Source: Akkermansia muciniphila (lineage in GTDB: Bacteria; Verrucomicrobiota; Verrucomicrobiia; Verrucomicrobiales; Akkermansiaceae). From it: a DNA stretch of 64,000 bases. Position 1 is the first letter of the stretch, and every line of letters begins with the position of its first letter. Of the stretch, positions 50,937 through 61,685 are shown in pieces. The DNA lies in contig CANQLV010000002.1 of assembly GCA_947624785.1 (NCBI GenBank), forward strand, positions 124,001 to 188,000, given 5' to 3'. A program made the translations under genes and the position numbers. Under the pieces are notes generated by a model. It searched no databases, was not told the origin of the DNA, and was given only the letters and a program-made list of their open reading frames with translations.

Positions 50937-50998
50937 GGAGCTGTGCCTTTCCCTCTGCGGGCAGAGGCTTGCCCCGCAAGGGGGGCCGGCAAAGCTCC
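50937..50998 (-). other. Potential three-way-junction RNA/DNA secondary structure between glutamine synthetase and carB
   Basis: Outer arms GGAGCTGTGCC/GGCAAAGCTCC (one mismatch) enclosing hairpins CCTCTG-cggg-CAGAGG... (50952-50967) and CTTGC-ccc-GCAAG (50968-50980). Confidence 0.4.
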
Positions 50999-51016
50999 GG
51001 AGCTCGTCGGTGCGCC

Positions 51017-53152
<2,136 letters not shown>

Positions 53153-53176
53153 GGTTAACTGTTGTACCTTTTTTAC

Positions 53177-53192
53177 AGCAAGAAGCGTGCCA
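53177..53192 (-). promoter_or_regulatory. Sigma-54-type (-24/-12) promoter for glutamine synthetase III
   Basis: Minus-strand TGGCACGCTTCTTGCT; GG-to-GC spacing 12 nt; about 25 nt upstream of the ATG. Confidence 0.75.
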
Positions 53193-53300
53193 GCTTTTTG
53201 AATGAACTTGTGCCGGAAGGTATATGGTATTTTAAAGCATTGGCTAGAAATATATTGCAAAGATATTGAAAAAAGTTCGCGGAGAGAAGGAGGATGAAAA

Positions 53301-53366
53301 AGGTGAAAGCATTAATTACAAAAATGTAAAATCACGGTGAAAGGGTGATTACGAAAATGTAAAAAT
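53301..53366. promoter_or_regulatory. Two direct-repeat palindromic candidate activator sites shared by the divergent promoters
   Basis: TTACA-AAAA-TGTAA (53316-53329, perfect) and TTACG-AAAA-TGTAA (53349-53362, one mismatch), 33 bp apart, each within a longer GGTGAAAG...ATTACRAAAATGTAAAA repeat. Confidence 0.6.
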
Positions 53367-53496
53367 ATATGCTTGGGATAGGGAATTGCCTCTTTTTCGC
53401 CGTGGGGCCCCTGTCATGCCGGAAGGCCTGTCAAATCATGTGAAACCGGGGCGGCGGCGTTCGGAAAACGGGGAGAATGGGAAGAGTTCATAATAT

Positions 53497-53512
53497 TGGC
53501 ACGGTTTTTGCT
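53497..53512 (+). promoter_or_regulatory. Sigma-54-type (-24/-12) promoter for gltB
   Basis: TGGCACGGTTTTTGCT, matches TGGCACG-N4-TTGCT; about 40 nt upstream of the ATG. Confidence 0.75.
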
Positions 53513-53551
53513 ACAAAGAAATCAGCTTAACCCAAACAAAACAGCAAACTG

Positions 53552-56500
53552 ATGAATAGTGATCAATTTGAGACAGGCATTCCTGCGCCGCAGGGATTGT
53601 ATGACTTTGAACAGGAGAGGGACGCCTGCGGCGTGGGTCTGGTGGCGGACCTGAAAAACGAACCGAGCCGCAAAATCATTGAAATGGGGGTCACCGTTCT
53701 CAAGAGGCTGATGCACCGCGGCGCGGTGGGAAGCGACCCGGAAACGGGAGACGGAGCGGGCATCCTGCTGGCGCTTCCGGATGAATTCTTCCGTTTGGCG
53801 CTTCCCAACAAGCTTCCCCCCAGAGGAAAATACGGAGTCGCCATGATGTTCGGCGGCTGCGGCCATGAAGAGGAACTGGAGGCCGCCGTCACGGAAAACG
53901 GCGGCAGGATAATTGCGTGGAGGCAGGTTCCCGTGGACCGGGACAGCATCGGGAAAAACGCCCAGCGCACCTGCCCGCTGATTCGCCAGCTATTCATCGA
54001 CGGCAGCGGCTTCGCGGACCAGGCGGAACTGGAACGCAAGCTCTTCGTGATGCGCCGGGAAATGGAACGGCGCGTGGAAGGCTGCTATGTGTGCAGCTGC
54101 TCCAGCCGCAGCATCGTGTACAAGGGATTGTTCCTCGGCACGCAAATTGACGGATTTTACGAAGATTTGCGCCATGAACATTTCAAATCTCCGCTGGCCC
54201 TCGTCCACCAGCGCTACAGCACGAACACCTTCCCCACCTGGAGCCTGGCCCATCCCTTCCGGTACCTGGCCCACAACGGGGAAATCAACACCCTGCGCGG
54301 GAACCTGAACCACCTGAGCGTGCGGGAGCCGCATCTGTCCTCCTCCCTGCTGGGGGATGACCTGAAAAAGCTTCTGCCCCTCATTCCCCCCGGCCAGAGC
54401 GATTCCGCCTGCCTGGACAACATGGTGGAACTGCTGGCCGCCGCCGGGCGCGACCTGCGCCACGTCATGCTCATGCTCATGCCGCAGGCCTGGGGCGTCA
54501 ACTACCATCTGGGGCCGGACGTGCGAGGCTTCTTTGAATACCATTCCGCCATGATGGAGCCGTGGGACGGCCCGACCGCCGTCGTCTTCTCCGACGGCGT
54601 CAACGCGGGCGCCATGCTGGACCGCAACGGCCTGCGTCCCGCCCGCTACACGCTGACCACGGACGATATTTTCATCCTGGCCTCGGAAACGGGCGTGGCG
54701 GACATTCCCGCGGAAAAAGTGGCCCGCAAGGGGCGCCTGCGCCCCGGAGAGATGATTTACTGCGACCTGGTGAACCACCGCCTGGTCTCCGATGCGGAAA
54801 CCAAGAATGAAATGGCCCGGCGCATGCCCTACCGCCGCTGGGTGGAAAAAAACAAGATTTCCGTCCGCTCCCTGTTTGACTCCGTCTCCGCTTCCGCGGA
54901 AATGCCGGACCTGGCGGCTCATCAGCGCCAGTTCGGGTTCACGCAGGAGGACGTGGAACTCATCATCCGCCCCATGATGATGAAGGGCGCGGAACCCCTC
55001 GGCTCCATGGGGAACGACGCGCCGCTGGCCGTCCTTTCCGGGAAGGCCCCGCTCCTGTTCAACTACTTCAAGCAGTTGTTCGCGCAGGTGACCAACCCGC
55101 CTATCGACCCCATCCGGGAGGAGCTGGTCATGAGCCTGACCACGTACATCGGCAACCACCCCAACATTCTGGAGGAAACGCCGGAGCACGCCCGGCTCAT
55201 CAAGATGGCGCGCCCCGTCATTACGGATGAAGAGCTCAACCGCCTCTGCAACATCCGGCAGGCCGGGTTCCCTTCCGCCAGGCTCCCCCTCCAGTTCCCG
55301 GAAGGCGGGGACGGAAAGGCCCTGCGGGAGACGCTGGACAGCCTGGCGGAATCCGCCGTGGGGCTGGTCAGGTCCGGCGTGCGCATCCTGGTGCTGACGG
55401 ACCGCAACATAGGCCGCGGCTACCTTCCCGTTCCCAGCCTGCTGGCCTGCTCCGTGGTGCACCGCGCCCTGGCCGCCGCCGGACTGCGTTCCGATGTGGG
55501 CCTGATCCTGGAAACCGGGGAGGCGCGGGAAACGATGCACTTCGCGCTGCTGCTGGGGTTCGGGGCCACGGCGGTCAATCCGTACCTGGCGCTGGCGACG
55601 GTCACCTCCCTGGCCGCGCCGCAGGACTGCCCGCTGGATGTGGTGAAGGCCTCCGGCAACTACATCAACGCCATTGACAAGGGGCTGCTTAAAATCATGT
55701 CCAAGATGGGCATCTCCACCCTGCGCAGCTACCGTTCCTCCCAATTGTTCGAGGCCGTGGGGCTGAACCGGGAACTGATGGACGAATTCTTCCCCGGCAC
55801 CGTCAGCCGCGTGGGCGGCATCGGGCTGGAGGAAATAGCTGCGGAATGCAACCAGCGCGCCGCGCAAAACGCCGGGGAGGAAGGCAGGCTGGATGCGGGC
55901 GGCCAGTACAAGTACAGGAAGGGCGGAGAAAACCACCTCTGGAATCCGCAGACGCTCCAGGCCTTCCGCGCCGCCGTGCGCGACAATGACGAACGGAAAT
56001 ACCGGGAATTTGCGGACTACAGCAACCACCAGGCGCAGCACCTCTGCACCCTGCGCGGCCTGTTCGAATTCGCTCCCGCGGACGCCGTCCCGCTGGAGGA
56101 AGTGGAAAGCGTGGACTCCATCCTGCGCCGCTTCGTCTCCGGGGCCATGTCCCTGGGTTCCCTCAGCCCGGAAGCCCATGAAACCATCGCCATCGCGATG
56201 AACAAAATCGGGGCTAAAAGCAACTCCGGGGAAGGGGGCGAGGACGAAGCCCGCTACGAACCCAACGCCAGGGGCGAAGTGCGCTACAGCGCGATCAAGC
56301 AGGTGGCGAGCGGCCGCTTCGGCGTGACCATCAACTACCTGCGCCACGCCTCCGAGCTCCAGATCAAGATGGCCCAGGGCGCCAAGCCCGGAGAGGGCGG
56401 CCAGCTCCCGGCGCACAAGGTGGACCCGTATATCGCCCGGCTGCGCCATTCCATGCCGAACGTCAGCCTCATTTCCCCCCCGCCGCACCATGACATCTAC

Positions 56501-57991
56501 TCCATTGAAGACCTGGCCCAATTGATCTACGACCTGCGGAACTCCAACCCGGCCGCCCGCGTCTCCGTCAAGCTCGTCTCCGAGGTGGGCATAGGCGCGG
56601 TGGCCGCCGGGGTGGTGAAGGCCCATGCGGACGTGGTTGTGGTCAGCGGCCATGACGGCGGCACGGGCGCCTCCCCGCTCACCAGCGTGAAGCATGCCGG
56701 GCTGCCGTGGGAGCTGGGGCTGGCGGAAACGCAGCAGACGCTTGTGCTCAACAAGCTCCGCTCCCGTGTCCGGCTCCAGGTGGACGGCCAGCTGCGCACC
56801 GGGAGGGACGTCGTCATGGCGGCCCTGCTGGGCGCGGAGGAATTCGGCTTCGGCACTGCCGTTCTGGTCGCCATCGGCTGCGCCATGCTCCGCAGGTGCC
56901 ATGAAAACACGTGCCCCGTGGGCGTCGCCACGCAGGACCCGGCCCTGAGAGCCAAGTTCAGCGGCAAGCCGGAATACGTGATCAACTACCTCCGCTTCGT
57001 GGCGCAGGAAACGCGGGAAATCCTGGCTTCCCTGGGACTCCGTTCCCTGGATGAAGCCGTGGGCAGGGCGGACCTGCTCTCCGTGAACCGCGCCATTGAC
57101 TTCTACAAGGCGCAGCATCTGGACTTCTCCTCCATCCTGCATGCGGCGGAGGGGGACGGACGCAGGTTTGACCCCTCCTTTGAAAAGGAACCTCTGGACA
57201 ACTATGACCGCCGCCGCCTGCTGCCGGACTTGAAGGCCCTTCTGGAAAAGGGGGAGAAGACGGAGCTTTACCGCGACGTCCGCAATGTGGACCGGACGGT
57301 AGGCACGGAGCTTTCCGGAGAGCTGGTGATGAAATTCGGCCCGCGAGGCCTGGCGGAGGATACGCTCACGGTGCACTTCACCGGATGCGCGGGGCAAAGT
57401 TTCGGGGCCTTTCTGGCGCCGGGCATCACCTTTGAACTCGCCGGGGAGGCGAACGACTTCGTAGGTAAGGGGCTTTCCGGAGGCAAAATCATCGTGAGGC
57501 CTCCGGAAAACATCTCCTACGTTCCGTCGGACAACGTCATTGCCGGCAACGTCATCGGTTATGGAGCCACTTCCGGCAGCATCTTCCTTCATGGACAGGC
57601 GGGGGAACGTTTCGCCATCCGCAACAGCGGCGCCAAGATGGTGGTGGAGGGCATCGGCGACCACGGCTGCGAGTACATGACCGGGGGCCGGGTGGCGGTG
57701 CTCGGCAAGGTGGGCGTCAACTTTGCCGCGGGGATGACCGGCGGCCTGGCCTACGTGTACGATGCGGACAACAACTTCGATCAGAAATGCAACCTGGGCA
57801 GCGTGGACCTGGAAACGGTCATGCCGCACTCCGCCGACGAGGCGGAACTGCTTCAGCTCATTTACGAGCACTACATGGCCACCAGGAGCCGCAGAGCCTA
57901 CGACCTGTTAAACAACTGGCCGGAGGAACGCGGCAAATTCATCAAGGTCTTCCCGGTGGAATACCGCCACGCCCTGGCCATGCATTCCTGA
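53552..57991 (+). CDS. gltB: Glutamate synthase large subunit
   Basis: CGVGLVADLKNEPSRKIIEMGVTVLKRLMHRGA; FMN/3Fe-4S region; SGHDGGTGASPLTSVKHAGLPWELGLAETQQTL; C-terminal GXGXG beta-helix. Confidence 0.96.
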   Translation: MNSDQFETGIPAPQGLYDFEQERDACGVGLVADLKNEPSRKIIEMGVTVLKRLMHRGAVGSDPETGDGAGILLALPDEFFRLALPNKLPPRGKYGVAMMFGGCGHEEELEAAVTENGGRIIAWRQVPVDRDSIGKNAQRTCPLIRQLFIDGSGFADQAELERKLFVMRREMERRVEGCYVCSCSSRSIVYKGLFLGTQIDGFYEDLRHEHFKSPLALVHQRYSTNTFPTWSLAHPFRYLAHNGEINTLRGNLNHLSVREPHLSSSLLGDDLKKLLPLIPPGQSDSACLDNMVELLAAAGRDLRHVMLMLMPQAWGVNYHLGPDVRGFFEYHSAMMEPWDGPTAVVFSDGVNAGAMLDRNGLRPARYTLTTDDIFILASETGVADIPAEKVARKGRLRPGEMIYCDLVNHRLVSDAETKNEMARRMPYRRWVEKNKISVRSLFDSVSASAEMPDLAAHQRQFGFTQEDVELIIRPMMMKGAEPLGSMGNDAPLAVLSGKAPLLFNYFKQLFAQVTNPPIDPIREELVMSLTTYIGNHPNILEETPEHARLIKMARPVITDEELNRLCNIRQAGFPSARLPLQFPEGGDGKALRETLDSLAESAVGLVRSGVRILVLTDRNIGRGYLPVPSLLACSVVHRALAAAGLRSDVGLILETGEARETMHFALLLGFGATAVNPYLALATVTSLAAPQDCPLDVVKASGNYINAIDKGLLKIMSKMGISTLRSYRSSQLFEAVGLNRELMDEFFPGTVSRVGGIGLEEIAAECNQRAAQNAGEEGRLDAGGQYKYRKGGENHLWNPQTLQAFRAAVRDNDERKYREFADYSNHQAQHLCTLRGLFEFAPADAVPLEEVESVDSILRRFVSGAMSLGSLSPEAHETIAIAMNKIGAKSNSGEGGEDEARYEPNARGEVRYSAIKQVASGRFGVTINYLRHASELQIKMAQGAKPGEGGQLPAHKVDPYIARLRHSMPNVSLISPPPHHDIYSIEDLAQLIYDLRNSNPAARVSVKLVSEVGIGAVAAGVVKAHADVVVVSGHDGGTGASPLTSVKHAGLPWELGLAETQQTLVLNKLRSRVRLQVDGQLRTGRDVVMAALLGAEEFGFGTAVLVAIGCAMLRRCHENTCPVGVATQDPALRAKFSGKPEYVINYLRFVAQETREILASLGLRSLDEAVGRADLLSVNRAIDFYKAQHLDFSSILHAAEGDGRRFDPSFEKEPLDNYDRRRLLPDLKALLEKGEKTELYRDVRNVDRTVGTELSGELVMKFGPRGLAEDTLTVHFTGCAGQSFGAFLAPGITFELAGEANDFVGKGLSGGKIIVRPPENISYVPSDNVIAGNVIGYGATSGSIFLHGQAGERFAIRNSGAKMVVEGIGDHGCEYMTGGRVAVLGKVGVNFAAGMTGGLAYVYDADNNFDQKCNLGSVDLETVMPHSADEAELLQLIYEHYMATRSRRAYDLLNNWPEERGKFIKVFPVEYRHALAMHS

Positions 57992-58031
57992 AAGAAGCAT
58001 GCAGCAGTTTTCTGTTGTTTGGGTAACGCTG

Positions 58032-58063
58032 AGGGCCTCCGCGGGTGCGGAGGCCCTTTTTTT
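58032..58063 (+). terminator. Terminator after gltB
   Basis: agggcctccgc-gggt-gcggaggccct followed by a T tract. Confidence 0.85.
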
Positions 58064-58202
58064 GTTCTTTCCAGTCTTATTGGCCTCATTGCCGAAGCGT
58101 CCGCTGATCTTTTCAAGGTAGCGGATTGGCCCTAGAAGCAGGAATGAAGTAGGTTTCTGAAATCCAATATTAAAAAATAATTTTCTATTTGATTGACTTT
58201 GA

Positions 58203-60824
58203 ATGATGCGTCAATTATACAGAAAATATCATAAAAGGATAATGAGTATCATATTCGGAAATTTATGCAGTGCTGTTGCTATACTGCTTGTTGTTATGGG
58301 GATGTGCTCTGAGGCAGAAATTGCCTCCGTCCAGGTGCCGGAACAGCTGCCTGCCTGCCCGGTCCGTTTCATCCGGGGTACCCTGGTAGCGCGGGATGGA
58401 GCCATTTGGGCCGTGGGGGAGAGGGAAAGCGTTTACCGCCTTCAAGTCGGCGGCCGGGCGTATGAAAAGTCGTGGCTCAACATGGATTATTATTCCGGTT
58501 TTCCCAAAGGAAAGAATTTCACCTGCATTGCGGAGGACAGGCAGGGCCGCATCTGGGTGGGCACGGACGACAGCGGCGTGGCCGTTTTCAACGGGAGGGA
58601 GTGGAAGACGTATGACCGCGGCAACGCCCTGAACGGGGAACATGTCTATGCGCTGGCCGTCTCTCCCGTTTCCGGGGAGGTGGCGGTTGCCACGTCCGGC
58701 GGCGTATCCGTTTACGATCCTGCGGATAATTCATGGAAGACGCTGGACCGGTCCACGGGACTGGCGGAGGACCAGGCGGCCTCCGCCGGCTTTGATACCA
58801 GGGGAAATTTGTGGCTGGCCTACGCCTGCGGCGGCGTGTCCTGCTCGCCGCGCAAATCAGGATACACGCAGTGGAAGAACGTGCAGGCGCCGTGGTACTG
58901 GGACAGCAAGCAGTTTGCCCGGCAGCCGTACCAGCCGTATGGGGACGGCCTGCCTTCCAATACCTGCAATGTTCTGGCCTGTACGGAAAAAGACCAGGTG
59001 CTGGTAGGCACCTGGTCGGGCCTGGCGTACAGCAACGGCATCAGCTCCTGGAAGTTCATGCGGGGACGGGATTATGCCCAGAAGAACAGTCATCTGTATG
59101 GTTCCGCTGCGCGGAAGACCGCCGTTCCGGGGGAGGGGAATTCCAGGATGCTGTCCGAGGACTTCGTGTCCTCCATCCTCCGGCAGGGAAAGGATATTTT
59201 CATCGGCTACCGGACACAGGGGGTGGACGTGCTGGATGCCGGAACGATGACCGTGCGGCAGAGAATAAGGAAGGGGCTGGAAAACGTTGACGTGCCCTCC
59301 CTGCTGGTTCTGGGGGATGGAAGCGTCTGGGCCGGCACATATGGAAAGGGGCTTGTCAGCCTGAAAAAGGGTTCCCTGTCTTATCAACTGGACAGGAAGG
59401 AGCAGGACGATGAGATTCCGTTCCCGGCCCCGGCGCGGATGGAGGATCCAGCCGCAGTCCTGAAGAGGCTGGAAAAGCTGGGGGCGGATGTGCATGCGGG
59501 GAAGAGCATTGTGTTCCGTGGGGAGGATTGGAGCACGAAGGGTGACTGGTGCGGAAGGTACGGCCTGACGCGCGCGACGCTGTGCGCTACGAATGCCCCC
59601 CTGAGCAATTCCGAGTTTAAGGCCAAGACTGTGTCGTTCCGCACCCTTTCCTCCGTGCCGGGGTACCCCGGATACCAAGGGGCCTTGTCTTCTTACTGGA
59701 TCCAGGGATTGATGGGGCTCAACCGCAACAAGGGGGACGCCCTGCGCTGGTGGGTGAATAGCATCAAGGAAAATGATAACCGCAACGTTCTTTTCGACCC
59801 TACGGATTCCGTGCGGACGGAAGCGGAGTGGGACGACCACGGGGAAGCGTATCCGTCCTTTGTGGACGGTCCCGATATTTGGGTAGCCGTGGAAGTGCCG
59901 GAGGGCGTCCATGAAATAGCCCTGTATTTCTATAATCCCAACGGGTATCTTACCAATGAATCCAGGCGGGATTACGTGGTGGAAGCCAGAAGGCATCCTT
60001 CCACCGCCTCACTCGTCTTCCAGTTCAATATTGAAGGAGACCTCGCGATAGGAGAACGGAACAAGTGGGGGAAGACGCTTGCCGCCGCCATGGAGCAGTG
60101 GTATTCCTTCCCGGTGGAGGCGCGCACGCGCGTTTCCAGGTTTGCGGGGTCCGGGGTTTATAAAAGGTTCATGTGCAGGAAAGGGGGAATCTACCTGTTC
60201 CGTGTTTGCCGTAACGGTTCCTTCAATACCATTTTAAACGGCGTGTTCGTGAATGAAAGGATACCGTGGGAAATCCGCATGCCTGAGGAATTGCCCTATT
60301 ACGTGGCCGGTGCGCTGGCGGGCATTGTTCCCACTCCCGAGAGAGTGAACGGAGCCACCCTGGGGCAGAGGGAGAAAGCCGTGTGCAAGCCCCTGTATGA
60401 GCTGCAATATACGCGCAAGTACCTGACGCCGGCGGCGTGCAGTCTTCAGAACAGGTATATTCTCTCCCTGTGGAGGCAGGCCCGGGAGAACCGTGCGGAG
60501 GGCGGCTGCCTGGCGGATTGCCTCCAGTGGGAGGCCAGAGTCAGTGACGACCGGGTCAGAGCCTCCTTTGATGAAACCATGAAGCGTTCATGGGACCAGA
60601 GCCAGATTTATTACATCGGCAACCGGTCACGGGATTTCATGCCGAATGCTCCGGGAACCGTTCCCTTCTCCCTCAGGGAATTGCGCCAGATGGCCAAGAT
60701 GCACATCGACTGGCGGCAGTACCGGGACGATGCGGAGACCCCTCCTGAAAAAACTGTTCAGGAAATGAAGGAATTCCTCAAAAAGGAATTTTTAAAAGAA
60801 CAACAAACCAGAAAACAACAATGA
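58203..60824 (+). CDS. Secreted/membrane-anchored two-component-regulator-propeller (Reg_prop) protein without kinase domain
   Basis: FTCIAEDRQGRIWVGTDDSGVAVFNGREWKTYD; LVLGDGSVWAGTYGKGLVSL; no HisKA/HATPase motifs in the remaining C-terminal region. Confidence 0.7.
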   Translation: MMRQLYRKYHKRIMSIIFGNLCSAVAILLVVMGMCSEAEIASVQVPEQLPACPVRFIRGTLVARDGAIWAVGERESVYRLQVGGRAYEKSWLNMDYYSGFPKGKNFTCIAEDRQGRIWVGTDDSGVAVFNGREWKTYDRGNALNGEHVYALAVSPVSGEVAVATSGGVSVYDPADNSWKTLDRSTGLAEDQAASAGFDTRGNLWLAYACGGVSCSPRKSGYTQWKNVQAPWYWDSKQFARQPYQPYGDGLPSNTCNVLACTEKDQVLVGTWSGLAYSNGISSWKFMRGRDYAQKNSHLYGSAARKTAVPGEGNSRMLSEDFVSSILRQGKDIFIGYRTQGVDVLDAGTMTVRQRIRKGLENVDVPSLLVLGDGSVWAGTYGKGLVSLKKGSLSYQLDRKEQDDEIPFPAPARMEDPAAVLKRLEKLGADVHAGKSIVFRGEDWSTKGDWCGRYGLTRATLCATNAPLSNSEFKAKTVSFRTLSSVPGYPGYQGALSSYWIQGLMGLNRNKGDALRWWVNSIKENDNRNVLFDPTDSVRTEAEWDDHGEAYPSFVDGPDIWVAVEVPEGVHEIALYFYNPNGYLTNESRRDYVVEARRHPSTASLVFQFNIEGDLAIGERNKWGKTLAAAMEQWYSFPVEARTRVSRFAGSGVYKRFMCRKGGIYLFRVCRNGSFNTILNGVFVNERIPWEIRMPEELPYYVAGALAGIVPTPERVNGATLGQREKAVCKPLYELQYTRKYLTPAACSLQNRYILSLWRQARENRAEGGCLADCLQWEARVSDDRVRASFDETMKRSWDQSQIYYIGNRSRDFMPNAPGTVPFSLRELRQMAKMHIDWRQYRDDAETPPEKTVQEMKEFLKKEFLKEQQTRKQQ

Positions 60825-61348
60825 ACAAAATTGCCTGTGCAATTATGGTTTCTCTCTCAGGGACCTGCTTCCTGAAGGGGGAAATAGCGCCACCGGAAAC
60901 GGAATGGAAAGGAGGGCGCCTCCTTTACGAAGGAGTCGTCATCAAAAATCAGGTCAACCTGCCTCAAAAGGGGATCAAGTACCATGATGAGGATAGATTA
61001 TCCTACGATATTACGAATGCCACCATTGAGATGAGCACCACCCTCTCCAAGAAGCCGCAATGCGGCAGGGAGTGGTGTTACAAGGGAATCAGCCATATTA
61101 TTGTCAAATATTGCGGTCCGATTTCCGATCCGGACGACGGGGGAACCATCTATTTCGAGCCCCACTACAATCATCACGTCTGGTTTGATAATGACAAATA
61201 TGGACAATGGGGAATTTTATTCTCCAAAGTTTATATCATCACCCGCATCAAGAATGCGAATATCGAGGATACCAAAGACTATGGCATCAGCGGGGAGGAC
61301 GGAAGCATCTTTTTCCAATACGTGGAAAAGATGATGGCTGAAATGTGA
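60821..61348 (+). CDS. Small uncharacterised secreted protein, translationally coupled to the propeller gene
   Basis: Signal-peptide-like start MNKIACAIMVSLSGTCFLKG; 4-nt ATGA overlap with the upstream ORF. Confidence 0.6.
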   Translation: MNKIACAIMVSLSGTCFLKGEIAPPETEWKGGRLLYEGVVIKNQVNLPQKGIKYHDEDRLSYDITNATIEMSTTLSKKPQCGREWCYKGISHIIVKYCGPISDPDDGGTIYFEPHYNHHVWFDNDKYGQWGILFSKVYIITRIKNANIEDTKDYGISGEDGSIFFQYVEKMMAEM

Positions 61349-61631
61349 GTTACCCCCGGTTTCTGTGGATGAAGATTATCGTCCGCTGATTCCGGTCATT
61401 CAGGCGCCGGAGGTCCGCAAGTAACGGCCTCCGGTGCCTTTTTAATGCAGCCGGAACCCGGGTTGCGCAGTTCCCGGTGAAGGCGCATCAATTCCGCTCC
61501 GCTTGATGGAAGGCGCGGGCTTCCTGCTTATGAGGGGCGCCCTGTGCCTGGAAAATCTGATGGTATTGAAAGAGAACAAGGCGTGGAAAGGACAGTTCAA
61601 GCGGAAGCATCCCGATTGCTGAAGTAAAAGA

Positions 61632-61658
61632 GCCGGAGGAGGGTGAAGCTCCTCCGGC
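61632..61658 (-). terminator. Terminator of the GH20 gene
   Basis: gccggaggag-ggtgaag-ctcctccggc; minus strand continues TCTTTTAC. Confidence 0.6.
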
Positions 61659-61685
61659 GTTTGTTGCGGGTTGATTCAGCGGTTT

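Noticed and set aside
53990-57871. 1293-aa minus-strand ORF antisense to gltB
   Set aside because: High-GC shadow ORF; His/Gln/Arg-rich composition without motifs, fully opposite a well-supported gltB.
61507-61623. 38-codon ORF MEGAGFLLMRGALCLENLMVLKENKAWKGQFKRKHPDC
   Set aside because: Too short and unrecognised; could be a gene remnant but there is no supporting evidence.
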